From Candidatus Gastranaerophilales bacterium (lineage in GTDB: Bacteria; Cyanobacteriota; Vampirovibrionia; Gastranaerophilales; Gastranaerophilaceae): a stretch of 33,388 nucleotides of DNA. The position numbers and the translations under genes are program-made. The notes below the pieces were generated by a model. That model had not been told where the DNA came from, searched no databases, and saw nothing but the letters and a program-made list of their open reading frames with translations. The stretch spans positions 1 to 33,388 of the forward strand of contig CALUQS010000025.1 of assembly GCA_944322975.1 (NCBI GenBank), in the 5' to 3' direction. Positions 1 through 8,887 of this stretch are shown here, in pieces (the first letter of the stretch is position 1; each line of letters opens with the position of its first letter).

Positions 1-246
1 GATGAAGATATTAAATTATATCTAAATACAAGTTTAAAAGATTATATTGAAGATGGTGATTTTAATTCTTTTTATAGAGCATTAGAAATTGCCATAAAAT
101 CAAGAAATTCAATTTCAGGTTTTGCAAAGAAAATTGGAATGTCAAGAACTCATTTATATAGTTTATTTAAAAATGAAAAAGAACCTAAATTTTCAACAAT
201 TGTAAAAATATTCCATGAATTAGGTTATGAATTAGAAATTGCGTAA
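1..246 (+). CDS. HigA-like antitoxin, C-terminal part (5' end outside the window)
   Basis: An open frame runs from base 1 to a TAA at 244-246 and gives 81 residues. It has a short N-terminal segment (LKDYIEDGD) followed by a helix-turn-helix of the Cro/C1 type (ISGFAKKIGMSRTHLYSLF) and the ending ELGYELEIA. This layout is typical of the 'probable addiction module antidote' / DNA-binding prophage protein family, in which a roughly 100-residue HTH antitoxin is encoded directly after a RelE/HigB-type toxin. The toxin would lie upstream, outside the window, so the pairing is an inference. Such antitoxins bind the toxin and also repress their own operon. The start codon is not visible. Confidence 0.75.
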   Translation, partial: DEDIKLYLNTSLKDYIEDGDFNSFYRALEIAIKSRNSISGFAKKIGMSRTHLYSLFKNEKEPKFSTIVKIFHELGYELEIA

Positions 247-301
247 ATATACAAATCTCATTGATAATTTGGGGTATCTCAGTTTGCAAGCAAAAATAAA
301 A

Positions 302-428
302 TTGCACTTTTTTGCACCTAATTGCACTGGCTTAAAATAGACTTTGCGGGCGGATTATACCCTGAAACAAGTTCAGGGTGACAGGATTTTAGTGCAAAAG
401 AGTGCAAGAATTGAGTAAATGAGTGCAA
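302..428. repeat. Phased TTGCAC / GTGCAA hexamer array
   Basis: TTGCAC occurs at 302-307, 312-317 and 322-327, exactly 10 bp apart. Its reverse complement GTGCAA occurs at 392-397, 402-407 and 423-428, with steps of 10 and 21 bp. The 12-mer GAGTGCAAGAAT is repeated at 400-411 and 421-432. Steps of 10 and 21 bp place the sites on the same face of the helix, as expected for cooperative protein binding. The binding protein is unknown; the upstream HTH antitoxin is one candidate. Confidence 0.55.
359..379. repeat. Palindromic element, 8-bp perfect arms
   Basis: ACCCTGAA (359-366) and TTCAGGGT (372-379) are perfect inverted arms around a 5-base loop, followed by GACAGG. No T-run follows on either strand, so it is a poor terminator. 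The form (CACCCTGAACTTGTTTCAGGGT-like on the minus strand) resembles short intergenic palindromes scattered in many bacterial genomes; that resemblance is from memory. Confidence 0.55.
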
Positions 429-557
429 GAATAGACCGGTACATCTCAATACTAAAAAACAGCCTCAATCGTGCTGTCTGTTTGATTTTTTATTAAAATT
501 TCCCCGTCTCAATGTCCCAGACACCTATTAGTGCGGTTGGTGCATAGTTTTTTTAAT

Positions 558-587
558 AAAAAAGAGATGTGCGAGCATCTCTTTTTT
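558..587. terminator. Bidirectional rho-independent terminator
   Basis: Twelve-base arms AAAAAAGAGATG (558-569) and CATCTCTTTTTT (576-587) pair perfectly around the loop TGCGAG. Read on the minus strand it follows the TAA of the secreted HExxH gene within 4 bases. Read on the plus strand it could also stop transcripts coming from the antitoxin side. Confidence 0.9.
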
Positions 588-590
588 ATG

Positions 591-1418
591 TTATAAGTTG
601 TCATCTTCAAAACCCGGTGAACGTGACGGCAAATTAGCATATCCCGGATTGGCTATGACGGTTTTTCTAATATATTTACTTGTGTAATTCCCTTTCACAA
701 AAAGTTTTTTAAGGGTGTTTTCTCTTACTGCAAGCGGGTGCATGCTATCGTTATACTGCGGATATTTTTCAGAAAGCTGGGTCCACACAGCAGCTTCCAG
801 TGTCCAGGCATATGTTTCTTCATTTAAAGAATTAAAATCATCCTGATGCAGCGCTTCGTGAGCCAAAACTGCTGCCAGCGCAGGTTTTGGGGCGTCTTGA
901 TGCTTTTTGTTTATATAAATATATAATCTGTCTTTTTTCTTCCAGCCCAGTGCGTCAAAATTTGCATAAGCCTGACCGAATTTGCGCAAATCTTCAAAAT
1001 CAACTTGCATTGGCTTTTCAGACAGATTGTTGCCAAGTATAGCACGTCTTGAAAATTCTCCGAGTCCGCCGTTTAGTAAATCAAGGGCTTCCATGATGTG
1101 CTCATCTTTTGTAACATCTTTGTAGATTTTTTTTAAGTTTTTGGAGCGTTCCTTCTGTTTTGCAGAAATCGGGTTGCCTGCACTGTCTTTATATGTTTTT
1201 GTTTTTTGGGGTTTGGTTCTTTGCGATTGAACAGTTTTTATTTTTGCAGATGATGACTTTGTGTATGTTTGTTTTTTAGAAGGTTTATAATTGCTGGCAT
1301 TTTCGAGTTTTACTCTAGGTTTTAACTGCGGTGATTTTGCGGCAAATGCGTTTGTTTGCGCAGTCATAACAAACATAATCCCCGCTGTCAAAATTGATAA
1401 AATCTTTTTTTTGTCCAA
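591..1418 (-). CDS. Secreted protein with HExxH metallopeptidase-like motif
   Basis: The 275-residue product starts with a clear signal peptide (MDKKK, hydrophobic stretch about residues 6-20, then AFAAKS). A basic, Lys/Ser/Thr-rich, probably disordered segment (about 30-100) follows. The C-terminal domain carries HEALH at 187-191 in the context VLAHEALHQDD, with acidic residues at 200-201 and 208 that could give a third zinc ligand. This fits a zincin-type metallopeptidase fold, but I do not recognise a named family and the substrate is unknown. The start is TTG at 1416-1418, preceded by AAGGA at a short spacing; the next Met (residue 15) would cut the signal peptide. The gene is transcribed alone and ends on the terminator at 558-587. 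Confidence 0.75.
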   Translation of the reverse strand: MDKKKILSILTAGIMFVMTAQTNAFAAKSPQLKPRVKLENASNYKPSKKQTYTKSSSAKIKTVQSQRTKPQKTKTYKDSAGNPISAKQKERSKNLKKIYKDVTKDEHIMEALDLLNGGLGEFSRRAILGNNLSEKPMQVDFEDLRKFGQAYANFDALGWKKKDRLYIYINKKHQDAPKPALAAVLAHEALHQDDFNSLNEETYAWTLEAAVWTQLSEKYPQYNDSMHPLAVRENTLKKLFVKGNYTSKYIRKTVIANPGYANLPSRSPGFEDDNL

Positions 1419-1559
1419 TAATCCTTACCCGTTTTTGACTACTTGTTAATATTATTAATTATTATTTTTATGATATCAAATTTCTCCGGGTTTGTGAAAA
1501 GATTTGTAAAGTTTAACTTTGTGATATATCTGTGAAAAATGTCAGAAAGGTGTATGCCG

Positions 1560-1590
1560 ATTATATCAGGGGCTGTTGACTATATAAAAT
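1560..1590 (+). repeat. Dispersed repeat, copy A
   Basis: This 31-base stretch matches 28043-28073 at 27 of 31 positions without gaps. It ends in GTTGACTATATAAAAT (1575-1590). The following ATATTTT is shared with copy C at 15957. It lies 16 bases beyond the lepA stop codon, oriented against lepA. Confidence 0.6.
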
Positions 1591-1606
1591 ATTTTCTGTG
1601 TGTGCA

Positions 1607-3415
1607 CTATTCGTCGTTAAGTGACAATACAGCCATAAAAGCTTCCTGAGGGACTTCTACACGTCCCACTGCTTTCATTCGTTTTTTACCTTTTTTCTGT
1701 TTCTCCAAAAGTTTGCGTTTTCTTGATATATCACCGCCGTAACATTTATCAAGTACACTTTTTCTCAGTGCTTTTATGTTGGTGCGGGCGATAATTCTTC
1801 CCCCGACAGCGGCTTGTATCGGTACTTCAAACATCTGGCGGGGTATAATATCTTTAAGTTTCGCAGTGAGTTTTTGCCCTACATAAAAAGCGTTGTCTTT
1901 GTGGACTATTGCGCTTAAGGCGTCAACAACTTCACCGGCAAGCATTACATCAAGTTTTACAAGGTCTGAGCGTTTGTACTCTTTAAATTCATAATCCATA
2001 CTCGCATAACCTTTTGTTCTTGATTTTAACTGGTCATAAAAATCAACGATTACTTCGCTGAGCGGCATTTCATACTCTATATCAACACGGATTTTATCAA
2101 TATAGTGCATATTAACAAAAATCCCGCGTTTTGTCTGGCATAAGTCCATCAAAGTACCCGTATATTCGTTCGGGGCAATTATATTAACTTTTACATAAGG
2201 CTCTTCAATATACTCTCTATACTGGGGATCAGGCAAATTTGCCGGATTATCTATCTCTACAACAGTACCGTCAGTTTTATGAACACGATACACTACAGAA
2301 GGCGCCGTTGTAACAAGAGAAAGGTCGTATTCTCTTTCCAGTCTTTCCTGTGCTATTTCCATATGCAGCATACCCAAAAAACCGCATCTAAAGCCAAATC
2401 CTAAGGCGGAAGAAGTCTCCGGCTCGAAAGTGATTGAAGAATCGTTTAGTTTTAATTTTTCCAGAGATTCTTTTAAATCTTGGTAATCATCATTATCAAC
2501 AGGATATAAACCTGAAAATACAACCGGCAAGGCTTCTTTATAACCGGGAAGAGGTTCTGCGGCAGGAGTTTCCGCATGGGTAACAGTGTCGCCGACAAAC
2601 CTTGTCAATTCTTTTATTGAACAAGCCATATAGCCTACATCTCCGGTATTAAGTTCATTAACTGGCACCCGGTTAGGGTTCAGATATCCCAGTTCTGTTA
2701 CTTCATATTTGTTGCCGGAGGCCATGAATTTAACTTTGTCCCCTACTTTTATGTTCCCGTCAACAATTTTAAAAAAGCATAAAGTCCCCAGATACGGGTC
2801 ATATGCACTGTCAAAGACCAGTGCTCTTAAGGGTTGGTCAGAAGTGTCTTGCGGCGGAGGTACCAGTTTGACAATTGCCTCTAAAATATCTTCTATTCCG
2901 ATACCTGCTTTTGCGCTTGCCGGTATTGCATTTTCAGCATCAATACCAAGTACTTCTTCTATTTCTTCTTTAACTCTGTCTACGTCTGCAGAGGGCAGGT
3001 CAATTTTGTTTATGACCGGAATTATCTCAAGATTTTGTTCTATTGCAAGATAAGCATTTGCAAGGGTTTGTGCTTCGACACCCTGCGTGGAATCAACGAT
3101 TAGCAAGGCGCCTTCGCAGGCCGCAAGAGACCGTGAAACTTCATACGAAAAATCAACGTGTCCGGGAGTATCAATAAGATTGAGTTCATATTCCTGACCG
3201 TTTTTAGCTTTGTATTTCATCCTTGCTGCGTTGAGTTTTATGGTTATTCCGCGTTCTCTTTCTATATCCATTGAGTCAAGCAGCTGATTTTGCATATCAC
3301 GCTCGGCGACTGTGCCTGTATATTCCAGTAAACGATCTGCAAGTGTTGATTTGCCGTGATCTATATGTGCTATTATACAAAAATTTCTTACGTTTTTAAT
3401 GTTTCCTTTACTCAT
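1607..3415 (-). CDS. lepA: Elongation factor 4 (LepA), ribosome back-translocating GTPase
   Basis: The 602-residue product has the full set of translational GTPase motifs: P-loop [13 protein letters not shown] near residues 16-28, [11 protein letters not shown] (G3) and NKIDLPSAD (G4). The family's elongation-factor domains II, III and V and the LepA-specific C-terminal domain ([20 protein letters not shown]) follow. LepA acts on stalled or mistranslocated ribosomes. I place the start at the ATG at 3413-3415 (MSKGNIKN), which gives the usual family length. The frame stays open to a TTG at 3472 that has a better GAGGA upstream but would add 19 residues not typical of LepA, so the start is not settled. 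The stop is TAG. No hairpin terminator is visible downstream. Confidence 0.96.
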   Translation of the reverse strand: MSKGNIKNVRNFCIIAHIDHGKSTLADRLLEYTGTVAERDMQNQLLDSMDIERERGITIKLNAARMKYKAKNGQEYELNLIDTPGHVDFSYEVSRSLAACEGALLIVDSTQGVEAQTLANAYLAIEQNLEIIPVINKIDLPSADVDRVKEEIEEVLGIDAENAIPASAKAGIGIEDILEAIVKLVPPPQDTSDQPLRALVFDSAYDPYLGTLCFFKIVDGNIKVGDKVKFMASGNKYEVTELGYLNPNRVPVNELNTGDVGYMACSIKELTRFVGDTVTHAETPAAEPLPGYKEALPVVFSGLYPVDNDDYQDLKESLEKLKLNDSSITFEPETSSALGFGFRCGFLGMLHMEIAQERLEREYDLSLVTTAPSVVYRVHKTDGTVVEIDNPANLPDPQYREYIEEPYVKVNIIAPNEYTGTLMDLCQTKRGIFVNMHYIDKIRVDIEYEMPLSEVIVDFYDQLKSRTKGYASMDYEFKEYKRSDLVKLDVMLAGEVVDALSAIVHKDNAFYVGQKLTAKLKDIIPRQMFEVPIQAAVGGRIIARTNIKALRKSVLDKCYGGDISRKRKLLEKQKKGKKRMKAVGRVEVPQEAFMAVLSLNDE

Positions 3416-3489
3416 AAGCTTAGTATATATAAAAATAACAGGGCTGTCACTACTGTAGTAATGATTAATCAAATTTCCTCTTTATTTAA

Positions 3490-3518
3490 TTCAAAAATTG
3501 TGAGACAATAATTATATC
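3490..3518 (+). promoter_or_regulatory. Putative promoter of the NifX-like gene with a small palindrome
   Basis: TTCAAA (3490-3495) and TATATC (3513-3518) are spaced 17 bp apart. ATTGT-GAG-ACAAT (3497-3509), a 5-bp-arm palindrome, lies between the two boxes and could be an operator. Both boxes are imperfect. Confidence 0.4.
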
Positions 3519-3544
3519 AGAACACAAAGAGGGGGTTAGTATAA

Positions 3545-3946
3545 ATGAAAATAGCAGTTGCCTTTGATAGCGATGAAAATGTTTTTCAGCATTTTGGTCA
3601 TACAGAACAGTTTAAAGTATACGATATTGTAAATAATGATATAGTTTCATCAAGAATACTTTCTTCTAATGGTGAAGGTCATAGCGCACTGGCTCAGCTT
3701 TTAGAACATGAAAATATTGATAAATTAATCTGCGGCGGTATCGGCGGCTGTGCCGTAAACGCTTTAGGCGAAGCAGGTATTGAAATTTTTGCAGGAATTT
3801 CCGGCAGTGCTGATGATGCTGTTAAAAACCTTTTGAACGGAACTTTAGAACAAACAACTTCTCCTAATTGCTCTCACCATGATGGAGAACATCACCATTC
3901 TCATAACCACGACAAAGACCACTCCTGTGGCCACGGCTGCCACTAA
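3545..3946 (+). CDS. NifX/NifB-type iron-molybdenum-cofactor-binding domain protein with His-rich tail
   Basis: Residues 1 to about 100 match the dinitrogenase iron-molybdenum cofactor family (PF02579-type): MKIAVAFDSDENVFQHFGHTE at the start, then a glycine-rich ICGGIGGCAVNAL loop. These small domains bind metal-sulfur clusters as carriers and also occur widely outside nitrogen fixers. The last 26 residues hold 10 histidines and 3 cysteines (EHHHSHNHDKDHSCGHGCH), which suggests metal binding. GAGGGGG lies 10 bases before the ATG. It is transcribed away from lepA, and no nif genes are in the window, so nitrogen fixation should not be inferred. Confidence 0.85.
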   Translation: MKIAVAFDSDENVFQHFGHTEQFKVYDIVNNDIVSSRILSSNGEGHSALAQLLEHENIDKLICGGIGGCAVNALGEAGIEIFAGISGSADDAVKNLLNGTLEQTTSPNCSHHDGEHHHSHNHDKDHSCGHGCH

Positions 3947-4030
3947 ATTTGTTTCGATTAAAGAGGGGAGAAAACCACCCTGTTGTCAAATATGGTTTTG
4001 TTGTGTATAGATTAATGGAGAAATTTTACG

Positions 4031-5179
4031 ATGAAAGATAAAAGTTTTTTAATGATTCCGGGCCCTACCCCGGTGCCTGAGAGCATTCTTCTTGCTATGG
4101 CAAAACATCCTATAGGGCATAGAAGCAGTGAGTTTTCTGCTGTATTGGAAGAAACATACGCTGATTTAAAATGGTTGTTCCAAACCGAAAATGATGTATT
4201 TATTTATACATCAAGCGGAACCGGCGCAATGGAAGGAGCTCTGTCAAATCTTATTAATGAAGGTGATAAGGTATTGTCGCTTGTTATAGGCAATTTTGGC
4301 AACCGCTGGGCAAAAATTGCCGCTTCTTTAGGGGCAAATGTTGAAAAAATTGAAGTTCCCGCAGGAAAAGCAATAGACCCGAAAGTTTTAAAAGACAGAC
4401 TCGACGCAGATGTGAACAAAGAGATAAAAATAGTTACGCTTACACATAACGAAACTTCGACCGGCGTAACAAATCCGCTTAAAGAGCTGGCAGCTTTGAT
4501 AAAAGCTCACGGTGCGGTTTCTGTTGTTGACGGTGTAACTTCTATCGGCGCAATTGAGTGCAAAATGGATGAATGGGGTATAGATGTTCTTATCTCCGGC
4601 TCGCAAAAAGGTTTTATGATTCCGCCGGGTCTGGCATTCCTTGCAGCAAGTGAAAAGGCTTTTAAAATGCATGAAAATTGCAAACACCCGTCCTTCTATT
4701 TTGACTGGAGTGCATACAGAAAATCGGTCAGGGCAAATTCTACACCGTATACTCCGGCCGTGAATTTGATTGTTGCCTTGAATGAAGCTTTAAAAATGAT
4801 GAAAAAAGATGGACTGGAAAATATTCTTGCACGCCACGCAAAACATGCCCGCGCTTTACGCGCCGCAATTAAAGCAATAGGATTAAAACTAATGGTGGAA
4901 GATGATTCTGTTGCGTCAAATGCAATTACTGCAATTTATCCGCCTGAAGGTATTTCTGTTCCTGATATCAGAAGTACTTTGAAAAAGGATTTTGATATTG
5001 TTGTTGCAAACGGACAAAACGACCTTAAAGACAAAATTTTCAGAATGGGAACGCTGGGATTTGTCTGCGACAGAGATGTTATTGCAGCAGTTGGTTCTTT
5101 AGAGGCAAGTTTATATAAACTCGGGTACAAATTTGAGCCTGGTACCGGAGTTAAGGCTGCTATTGAAAATTTAGTTTAA
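4031..5179 (+). CDS. Class V aminotransferase (alanine-glyoxylate / serine-pyruvate type)
   Basis: The 382-residue product begins MIPGPTPVPESILLAMAKHPIGHRS, the hallmark of the alanine-glyoxylate/serine-pyruvate branch of class V PLP enzymes. SGTGAMEGAL is the cofactor phosphate-binding region, SVVDGVTSIGA holds the Asp that contacts the pyridine nitrogen, and K193 in SGSQKGF is the PLP lysine. The family moves amino groups between small amino and keto acids. Relatives in cyanobacteria and thermophiles serve in serine or glyoxylate metabolism; the exact substrate cannot be read here. GGAG lies 10 bases before the ATG. The gene is 84 bp after the NifX-like gene and ends on a strong bidirectional terminator. 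Confidence 0.9.
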   Translation: MKDKSFLMIPGPTPVPESILLAMAKHPIGHRSSEFSAVLEETYADLKWLFQTENDVFIYTSSGTGAMEGALSNLINEGDKVLSLVIGNFGNRWAKIAASLGANVEKIEVPAGKAIDPKVLKDRLDADVNKEIKIVTLTHNETSTGVTNPLKELAALIKAHGAVSVVDGVTSIGAIECKMDEWGIDVLISGSQKGFMIPPGLAFLAASEKAFKMHENCKHPSFYFDWSAYRKSVRANSTPYTPAVNLIVALNEALKMMKKDGLENILARHAKHARALRAAIKAIGLKLMVEDDSVASNAITAIYPPEGISVPDIRSTLKKDFDIVVANGQNDLKDKIFRMGTLGFVCDRDVIAAVGSLEASLYKLGYKFEPGTGVKAAIENLV

Positions 5180-5194
5180 ATGATATTTATATTT

Positions 5195-5227
5195 AAAACG
5201 GGATAGCGTTTGTGCTATCCCGTTTTT
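5195..5227. terminator. Bidirectional terminator between convergent genes
   Basis: AAAACGGGATAGC (5195-5207) pairs perfectly with GCTATCCCGTTTT (5214-5226) around GTTTGT. It has T-runs on both strands and serves the aminotransferase gene (plus) and thrC (minus), whose stop codons lie on either side. Confidence 0.93.
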
Positions 5228-5231
5228 ATAT

Positions 5232-6320
5232 TTATAATGCCATTGCTTTTATAATGTCACAAAGCTGGGATGTAGTTTTTTTAACTTCACATCCGGAATA
5301 TTTTATTGCGGAATCAGGGTCTTTTAGACCGTTTCCTGTTAAAATGCAGACCATTTTTTTGCCCGGTTCTATCAAACCGAGTTTTAATGCTTTTATAACT
5401 CCTGCAACAGACGCAGCACTGGCGGGTTCTGCGAGTATGCCCTCGGAGGAGGCAAGGAGTTTATACGCCGCAATAATTTCTTCATCCGTAACAAAATTGA
5501 TGACTCCGCCGGATTTATCACGCGCGTTTTCTGCCTGTTTCCAGCTTGCAGGGTTGCCTATTCTTATAGCTGTTGCTATTGTTTCGGGTTTCAGTATTCT
5601 TTCGCCTTTTACAATTGCAGCAGCGCCTTCAGCTTCAAAGCCCATCATTTTAGGCAGATGAGAGATTTTACCCAGTGCAAAAAATTCTTCGTAACCTTTG
5701 AAATATGCTGTAATATTTCCTGCATTGCCCACCGGTATAAAGTGATAATCCGGTGCATCGCCTAAAGCCTCACAAATTTCAAAGGCACCTGTTTTTTGTC
5801 CTTCAATTCTATAAGGGTTTATCGAGTTAACAAGAGTAACCGGATAATTTTGAGAAATTTCTATAACCCTTTCAAGCGCCTCATCAAAATTGCCTTTTAT
5901 TGCTATAATTTCTGCACCGTACATCATAGCCTGAGACAATTTTCCCAGCGCGATATATCCGTCAGGGATGAGTACATATGTTTTTAATCCGGCCTTAGCA
6001 CCGTAAGCTGCAGCAGCGGCCGAGGTATTGCCTGTGGACGCGCATATAATGGCTTTAGCTCCTTCTTCTTTTGCTTTTGTAACTGCCATAGTCATGCCGC
6101 GGTCTTTAAAACTGCCTGTAGGGTTTGCTCCTTCAAATTTAAGGTAAATTTCACAGTTTATTTTATCAAGACCGATTTTTGCCGAAAGGTTATCAGCCTT
6201 TATTAACGGGGTGTTACCTTCGTTCAATGTAACGACCGGGGTTGAATCCGTAACCGGCAAGTATTCTCTGTATCTGTTTATTAATCCTTTATAGTGACCT
6301 TTTTGCTGAAAATTTTCCAT
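5232..6320 (-). CDS. thrC: Threonine synthase
   Basis: This 362-residue PLP enzyme converts O-phosphohomoserine to threonine. The PLP lysine is K72 in [29 protein letters not shown] and the glycine-rich [12 protein letters not shown] loop bind the cofactor phosphate. The length and the early LNEGNTPLI motif fit the short bacterial threonine synthases rather than the longer 420-500 residue type. It starts 16 bp after the hom stop codon, with GGAG 9 bases before the ATG, so the two genes form an operon (hom then thrC). No homoserine kinase gene adjoins them. Confidence 0.95.
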   Translation of the reverse strand: MENFQQKGHYKGLINRYREYLPVTDSTPVVTLNEGNTPLIKADNLSAKIGLDKINCEIYLKFEGANPTGSFKDRGMTMAVTKAKEEGAKAIICASTGNTSAAAAAYGAKAGLKTYVLIPDGYIALGKLSQAMMYGAEIIAIKGNFDEALERVIEISQNYPVTLVNSINPYRIEGQKTGAFEICEALGDAPDYHFIPVGNAGNITAYFKGYEEFFALGKISHLPKMMGFEAEGAAAIVKGERILKPETIATAIRIGNPASWKQAENARDKSGGVINFVTDEEIIAAYKLLASSEGILAEPASAASVAGVIKALKLGLIEPGKKMVCILTGNGLKDPDSAIKYSGCEVKKTTSQLCDIIKAMAL

Positions 6321-6336
6321 TCTTTGTGCTCCGATT

Positions 6337-7611
6337 TTACATTACTCTTATAATGTTATTTATTTTTATAATATTTTTGTTTTCGTTGAATTCATTTATT
6401 GCAGTATTGATATCGTTTTCTTTGCATTCTTCTGTTATAACGACAATTTCTGCTGTATTTTCTTTGTCAATGCCTTTTTGCAGCACACTCGCAAGGCTTA
6501 TGTTGTGGCGTCCGCATATTTCACCTATTGTACCTATTACACCGGGGGTATTTGCGGCTGTAACAGAGATATAGTATTTGTTAATCGTATCTTTTATATC
6601 AATCTGCTGCGCATCGAGTTGATGATTGCATTTCATAAACGGCAGCATGTTTGAAGAGCCTAAACTTAGTGCAATAGCAAGAATATCTCCCAGAACCGAA
6701 CTTGCTGTAGGAAATTCCCCTGCCCCGGGCCCGGCAAACATTACACGGCCTACGGGGAAACCCTCCAGTACAACACTGTTTGTTACTCCGTTTATACCTG
6801 CAAGACAATCCTTAAGCGGAACAAGCATCGGGTGAACACGCACATCAGCTTTGTTATCTTCTGTCAATCTCGCCAGCGCAATGAGTTTTATTTTATAGCC
6901 AAGTTCTTTAGCAAACCGCATATCTTTTGCGCTGATTTTTGTAATGCCTTCGCGATAAATTTTGTTTATATCAACGCGTCTGTTCAAGGCAATGGTTGCA
7001 AGGGTTGCGATTTTATATGCCGAATCATAACCTTCTACATCTCCGGTAGGGTCAGTTTCTGCATAACCGAGTTTTTGTGCTTCTTTGAGAACTTCTTCAT
7101 ATGAAACACCTTCTTTTTCCATTTTTGTAAGGATATAGTTGGTTGTTCCGTTCAAAATAGCTTCGATTTTATTTATCTTGTTTCCTGCAAGGGTTGTTTT
7201 AATAGGCATAATTATCGGAATGCCGCCGGCTATTGCCGCTTCATACAAAATCACCGTATTGTTTTTGTTAGCAAGTTCAAAAAGCTCGCGTCCTTTTTTG
7301 GCAAGGAGTTCTTTATTCGCCGTGACAACGTGTTTTTTGTTTTGTACAGCTGTTTTTAATAGTTCATAAGCGGGGTCGATTCCGCCTATAACTTCGACAA
7401 CTATATCTATATCAGGGTTGTTAACAATTTCAAACGGGTCTGTTGTCAAAAGAGAGGTATCAAGATTTTCTATATCTCTTTTTTTATTAATGTTTTTTAC
7501 TGCAATTTTTACGATTTCTATATTGTCAAAATCTTTTAAAACTTTAACTACGCCGGTTCCTACCGTGCCGAGTCCTATTAGACCGAGTTTTACTTTATTA
7601 GCTTTATCCAT
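6337..7611 (-). CDS. hom: Homoserine dehydrogenase
   Basis: The 424-residue product reduces aspartate semialdehyde to homoserine with NAD(P)H. The Rossmann motif [16 protein letters not shown] lies at about residues 10-25. The catalytic domain contains [10 protein letters not shown] and [11 protein letters not shown], the latter followed by the substrate-site segment [17 protein letters not shown]. The final 80 residues ([20 protein letters not shown]) form an ACT domain, the usual site of feedback control by threonine in this family. AGGAG lies 5 bases before the ATG. It is the first gene of a hom-thrC operon. Confidence 0.96.
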   Translation of the reverse strand: MDKANKVKLGLIGLGTVGTGVVKVLKDFDNIEIVKIAVKNINKKRDIENLDTSLLTTDPFEIVNNPDIDIVVEVIGGIDPAYELLKTAVQNKKHVVTANKELLAKKGRELFELANKNNTVILYEAAIAGGIPIIMPIKTTLAGNKINKIEAILNGTTNYILTKMEKEGVSYEEVLKEAQKLGYAETDPTGDVEGYDSAYKIATLATIALNRRVDINKIYREGITKISAKDMRFAKELGYKIKLIALARLTEDNKADVRVHPMLVPLKDCLAGINGVTNSVVLEGFPVGRVMFAGPGAGEFPTASSVLGDILAIALSLGSSNMLPFMKCNHQLDAQQIDIKDTINKYYISVTAANTPGVIGTIGEICGRHNISLASVLQKGIDKENTAEIVVITEECKENDINTAINEFNENKNIIKINNIIRVM

Positions 7612-7719
7612 ATAACTCCTGAATTTATTTAAATTACAGAACTTATTAAAACATAAAAAGAATTTATTTTATACACTCAGGTTTTAAGGCATTAATTTAA
7701 TTGTATGCACAAAAAAATA

Positions 7720-8781
7720 TTAATTTGATATATCAATATAGAGTCTTTCATCATTTATCAATTTATCAAGATTTAATATGTTGTAAACAGTATTATCAAT
7801 ATAAGCTTCTGCATTTATAAATAAATTATCGAGACTCATATCATTTTTGGGTTCTATATATTCTTTAGAAATGTTTATTATGTTATTTATCTCATCAACA
7901 TACAATGCCAGTTTAAGCTCCGGTGAATCCAGAACTATTGCTTTGCCTTCCGAAAGAGCCTGCTGCTCGGTATCTGTTTTTGGTGAGTCAAATCCGATGA
8001 GCTTTTTCAGGTCAACTACACTGTAAAAATTCCCCTTTAAGTTTATTATCCCTTTTACAAAATCAGGTGTATACGGGATTTTTGTAACGGGATAATTTTT
8101 CATATTAATAAGCTCTTTTACGTACAGCGAATATATGCAATATGTATGGGTATCAAGCGTAAAGACAACATACTGGTCTTTTCCGTAAATGTTTGCATCC
8201 AGATTCATTGCCGGAATTTGTGCAATTTCATTTTTTCGTTTGTTTAAAACGAATACAGATTCTTCATCATCGGGAAACAAATTTGTGTAATGGGTTGTAT
8301 TTTCTTTGAACTGGGCTTTTTTTATAACCTTTTCGAGAGTATAAATATCAATTATATTTACAACTTTGTCCTCGAGTTTATAAAATGTTCTTGTTATATT
8401 GTTGAAATTTTCACCCATTACTCTTTGAATTTTAGACGGCTGTGCAGTAAAAAAGTCTGTTACTTCATCAACAATTATTGCAATCAGCGACTCATCGCCT
8501 TTAAGAATGATAATTTTGTTGTTTAAACCGTATTTTTTTTGCGGCAGTGCAAAAATTTTTCTTATATCGATAACTTTTATAAACAAATCATTGTAGTTTA
8601 ATATCCCTACTATATATTCAGGCAGCCGCTGCGGTTCATTCAACATCGGCAGCGCTGTTACTTCAAGAATGTTTTGCGCGTTGAGGGCATACACATTTTC
8701 ATCAAGCAAAAAACAAAGGTGCAGATTTTCAGGGTCATTTATTGTTAACAAAGGTGCTTTAAAAGGTGTTACATAGTCCAT
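7720..8781 (-). CDS. Double CheW-domain coupling protein
   Basis: The 353-residue product holds two CheW-like SH3-type domains, about residues 20-150 (LHLCFLLDENVYALNAQNILEV, split: FLLDENVYAL then NILEVT) and 205-345 (YVVFTLDTHTYCIYS, FVKGIINLKGNFYSVVDLKK). No receiver or other domain is present. CheW domains link receptors to the CheA kinase, so two in one chain could bridge receptors or kinase units. I place the start at the ATG at 8779-8781, with GGA 10 bases upstream. The open frame extends to 8898, but the extra residues are not CheW-like and would overlap the divergent MCP gene. It lies head to head with the MCP-CheA-HD operon, which supports a shared pathway. Confidence 0.85.
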   Translation of the reverse strand: MDYVTPFKAPLLTINDPENLHLCFLLDENVYALNAQNILEVTALPMLNEPQRLPEYIVGILNYNDLFIKVIDIRKIFALPQKKYGLNNKIIILKGDESLIAIIVDEVTDFFTAQPSKIQRVMGENFNNITRTFYKLEDKVVNIIDIYTLEKVIKKAQFKENTTHYTNLFPDDEESVFVLNKRKNEIAQIPAMNLDANIYGKDQYVVFTLDTHTYCIYSLYVKELINMKNYPVTKIPYTPDFVKGIINLKGNFYSVVDLKKLIGFDSPKTDTEQQALSEGKAIVLDSPELKLALYVDEINNIINISKEYIEPKNDMSLDNLFINAEAYIDNTVYNILNLDKLINDERLYIDISN

Positions 8782-8887
8782 TTTTGCTGTTTCCGATTTT
8801 TCTTGTAATCGACATAAATTAAAATTTGTAATAAAATAATTATATTGCATTTTGATGAAAATTAACAGGGAGTTAAGAGGATTTATT

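Larger units (their letters stand above)
247..590. other. 344-bp non-coding stretch with phased hexamers, palindrome and terminator
   Basis: No credible gene is visible here. The stretch holds three TTGCAC hexamers at 302, 312 and 322, a perfect palindrome at 359-379, three GTGCAA hexamers at 392, 402 and 423, and a strong bidirectional terminator at 558-587. The hexamers on the two sides face each other, so the whole block at 302-428 has a loose inverted-repeat plan. The rest is AT-rich sequence in which CTCAAT recurs three times (about 446, 463 and 506). Confidence 0.6.

Noticed and set aside
1575-1590. TTGACT in the dispersed repeat as a -35 promoter box
   Set aside because: No -10 box lies 16-18 bp downstream in any of the copies checked (A and C).
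2709-3053. 114-codon open frame on the plus strand
   Set aside because: It is antisense to the lepA GTPase domain and low in complexity; lepA is certain.
3545-5179. Nitrogen-fixation locus
   Set aside because: Only a NifX-like domain is present; such domains are common outside nif systems and the neighbours are unrelated.
5212-5661. 149-codon open frame on the plus strand
   Set aside because: It is antisense to thrC and overlaps the terminator; no domain seen.
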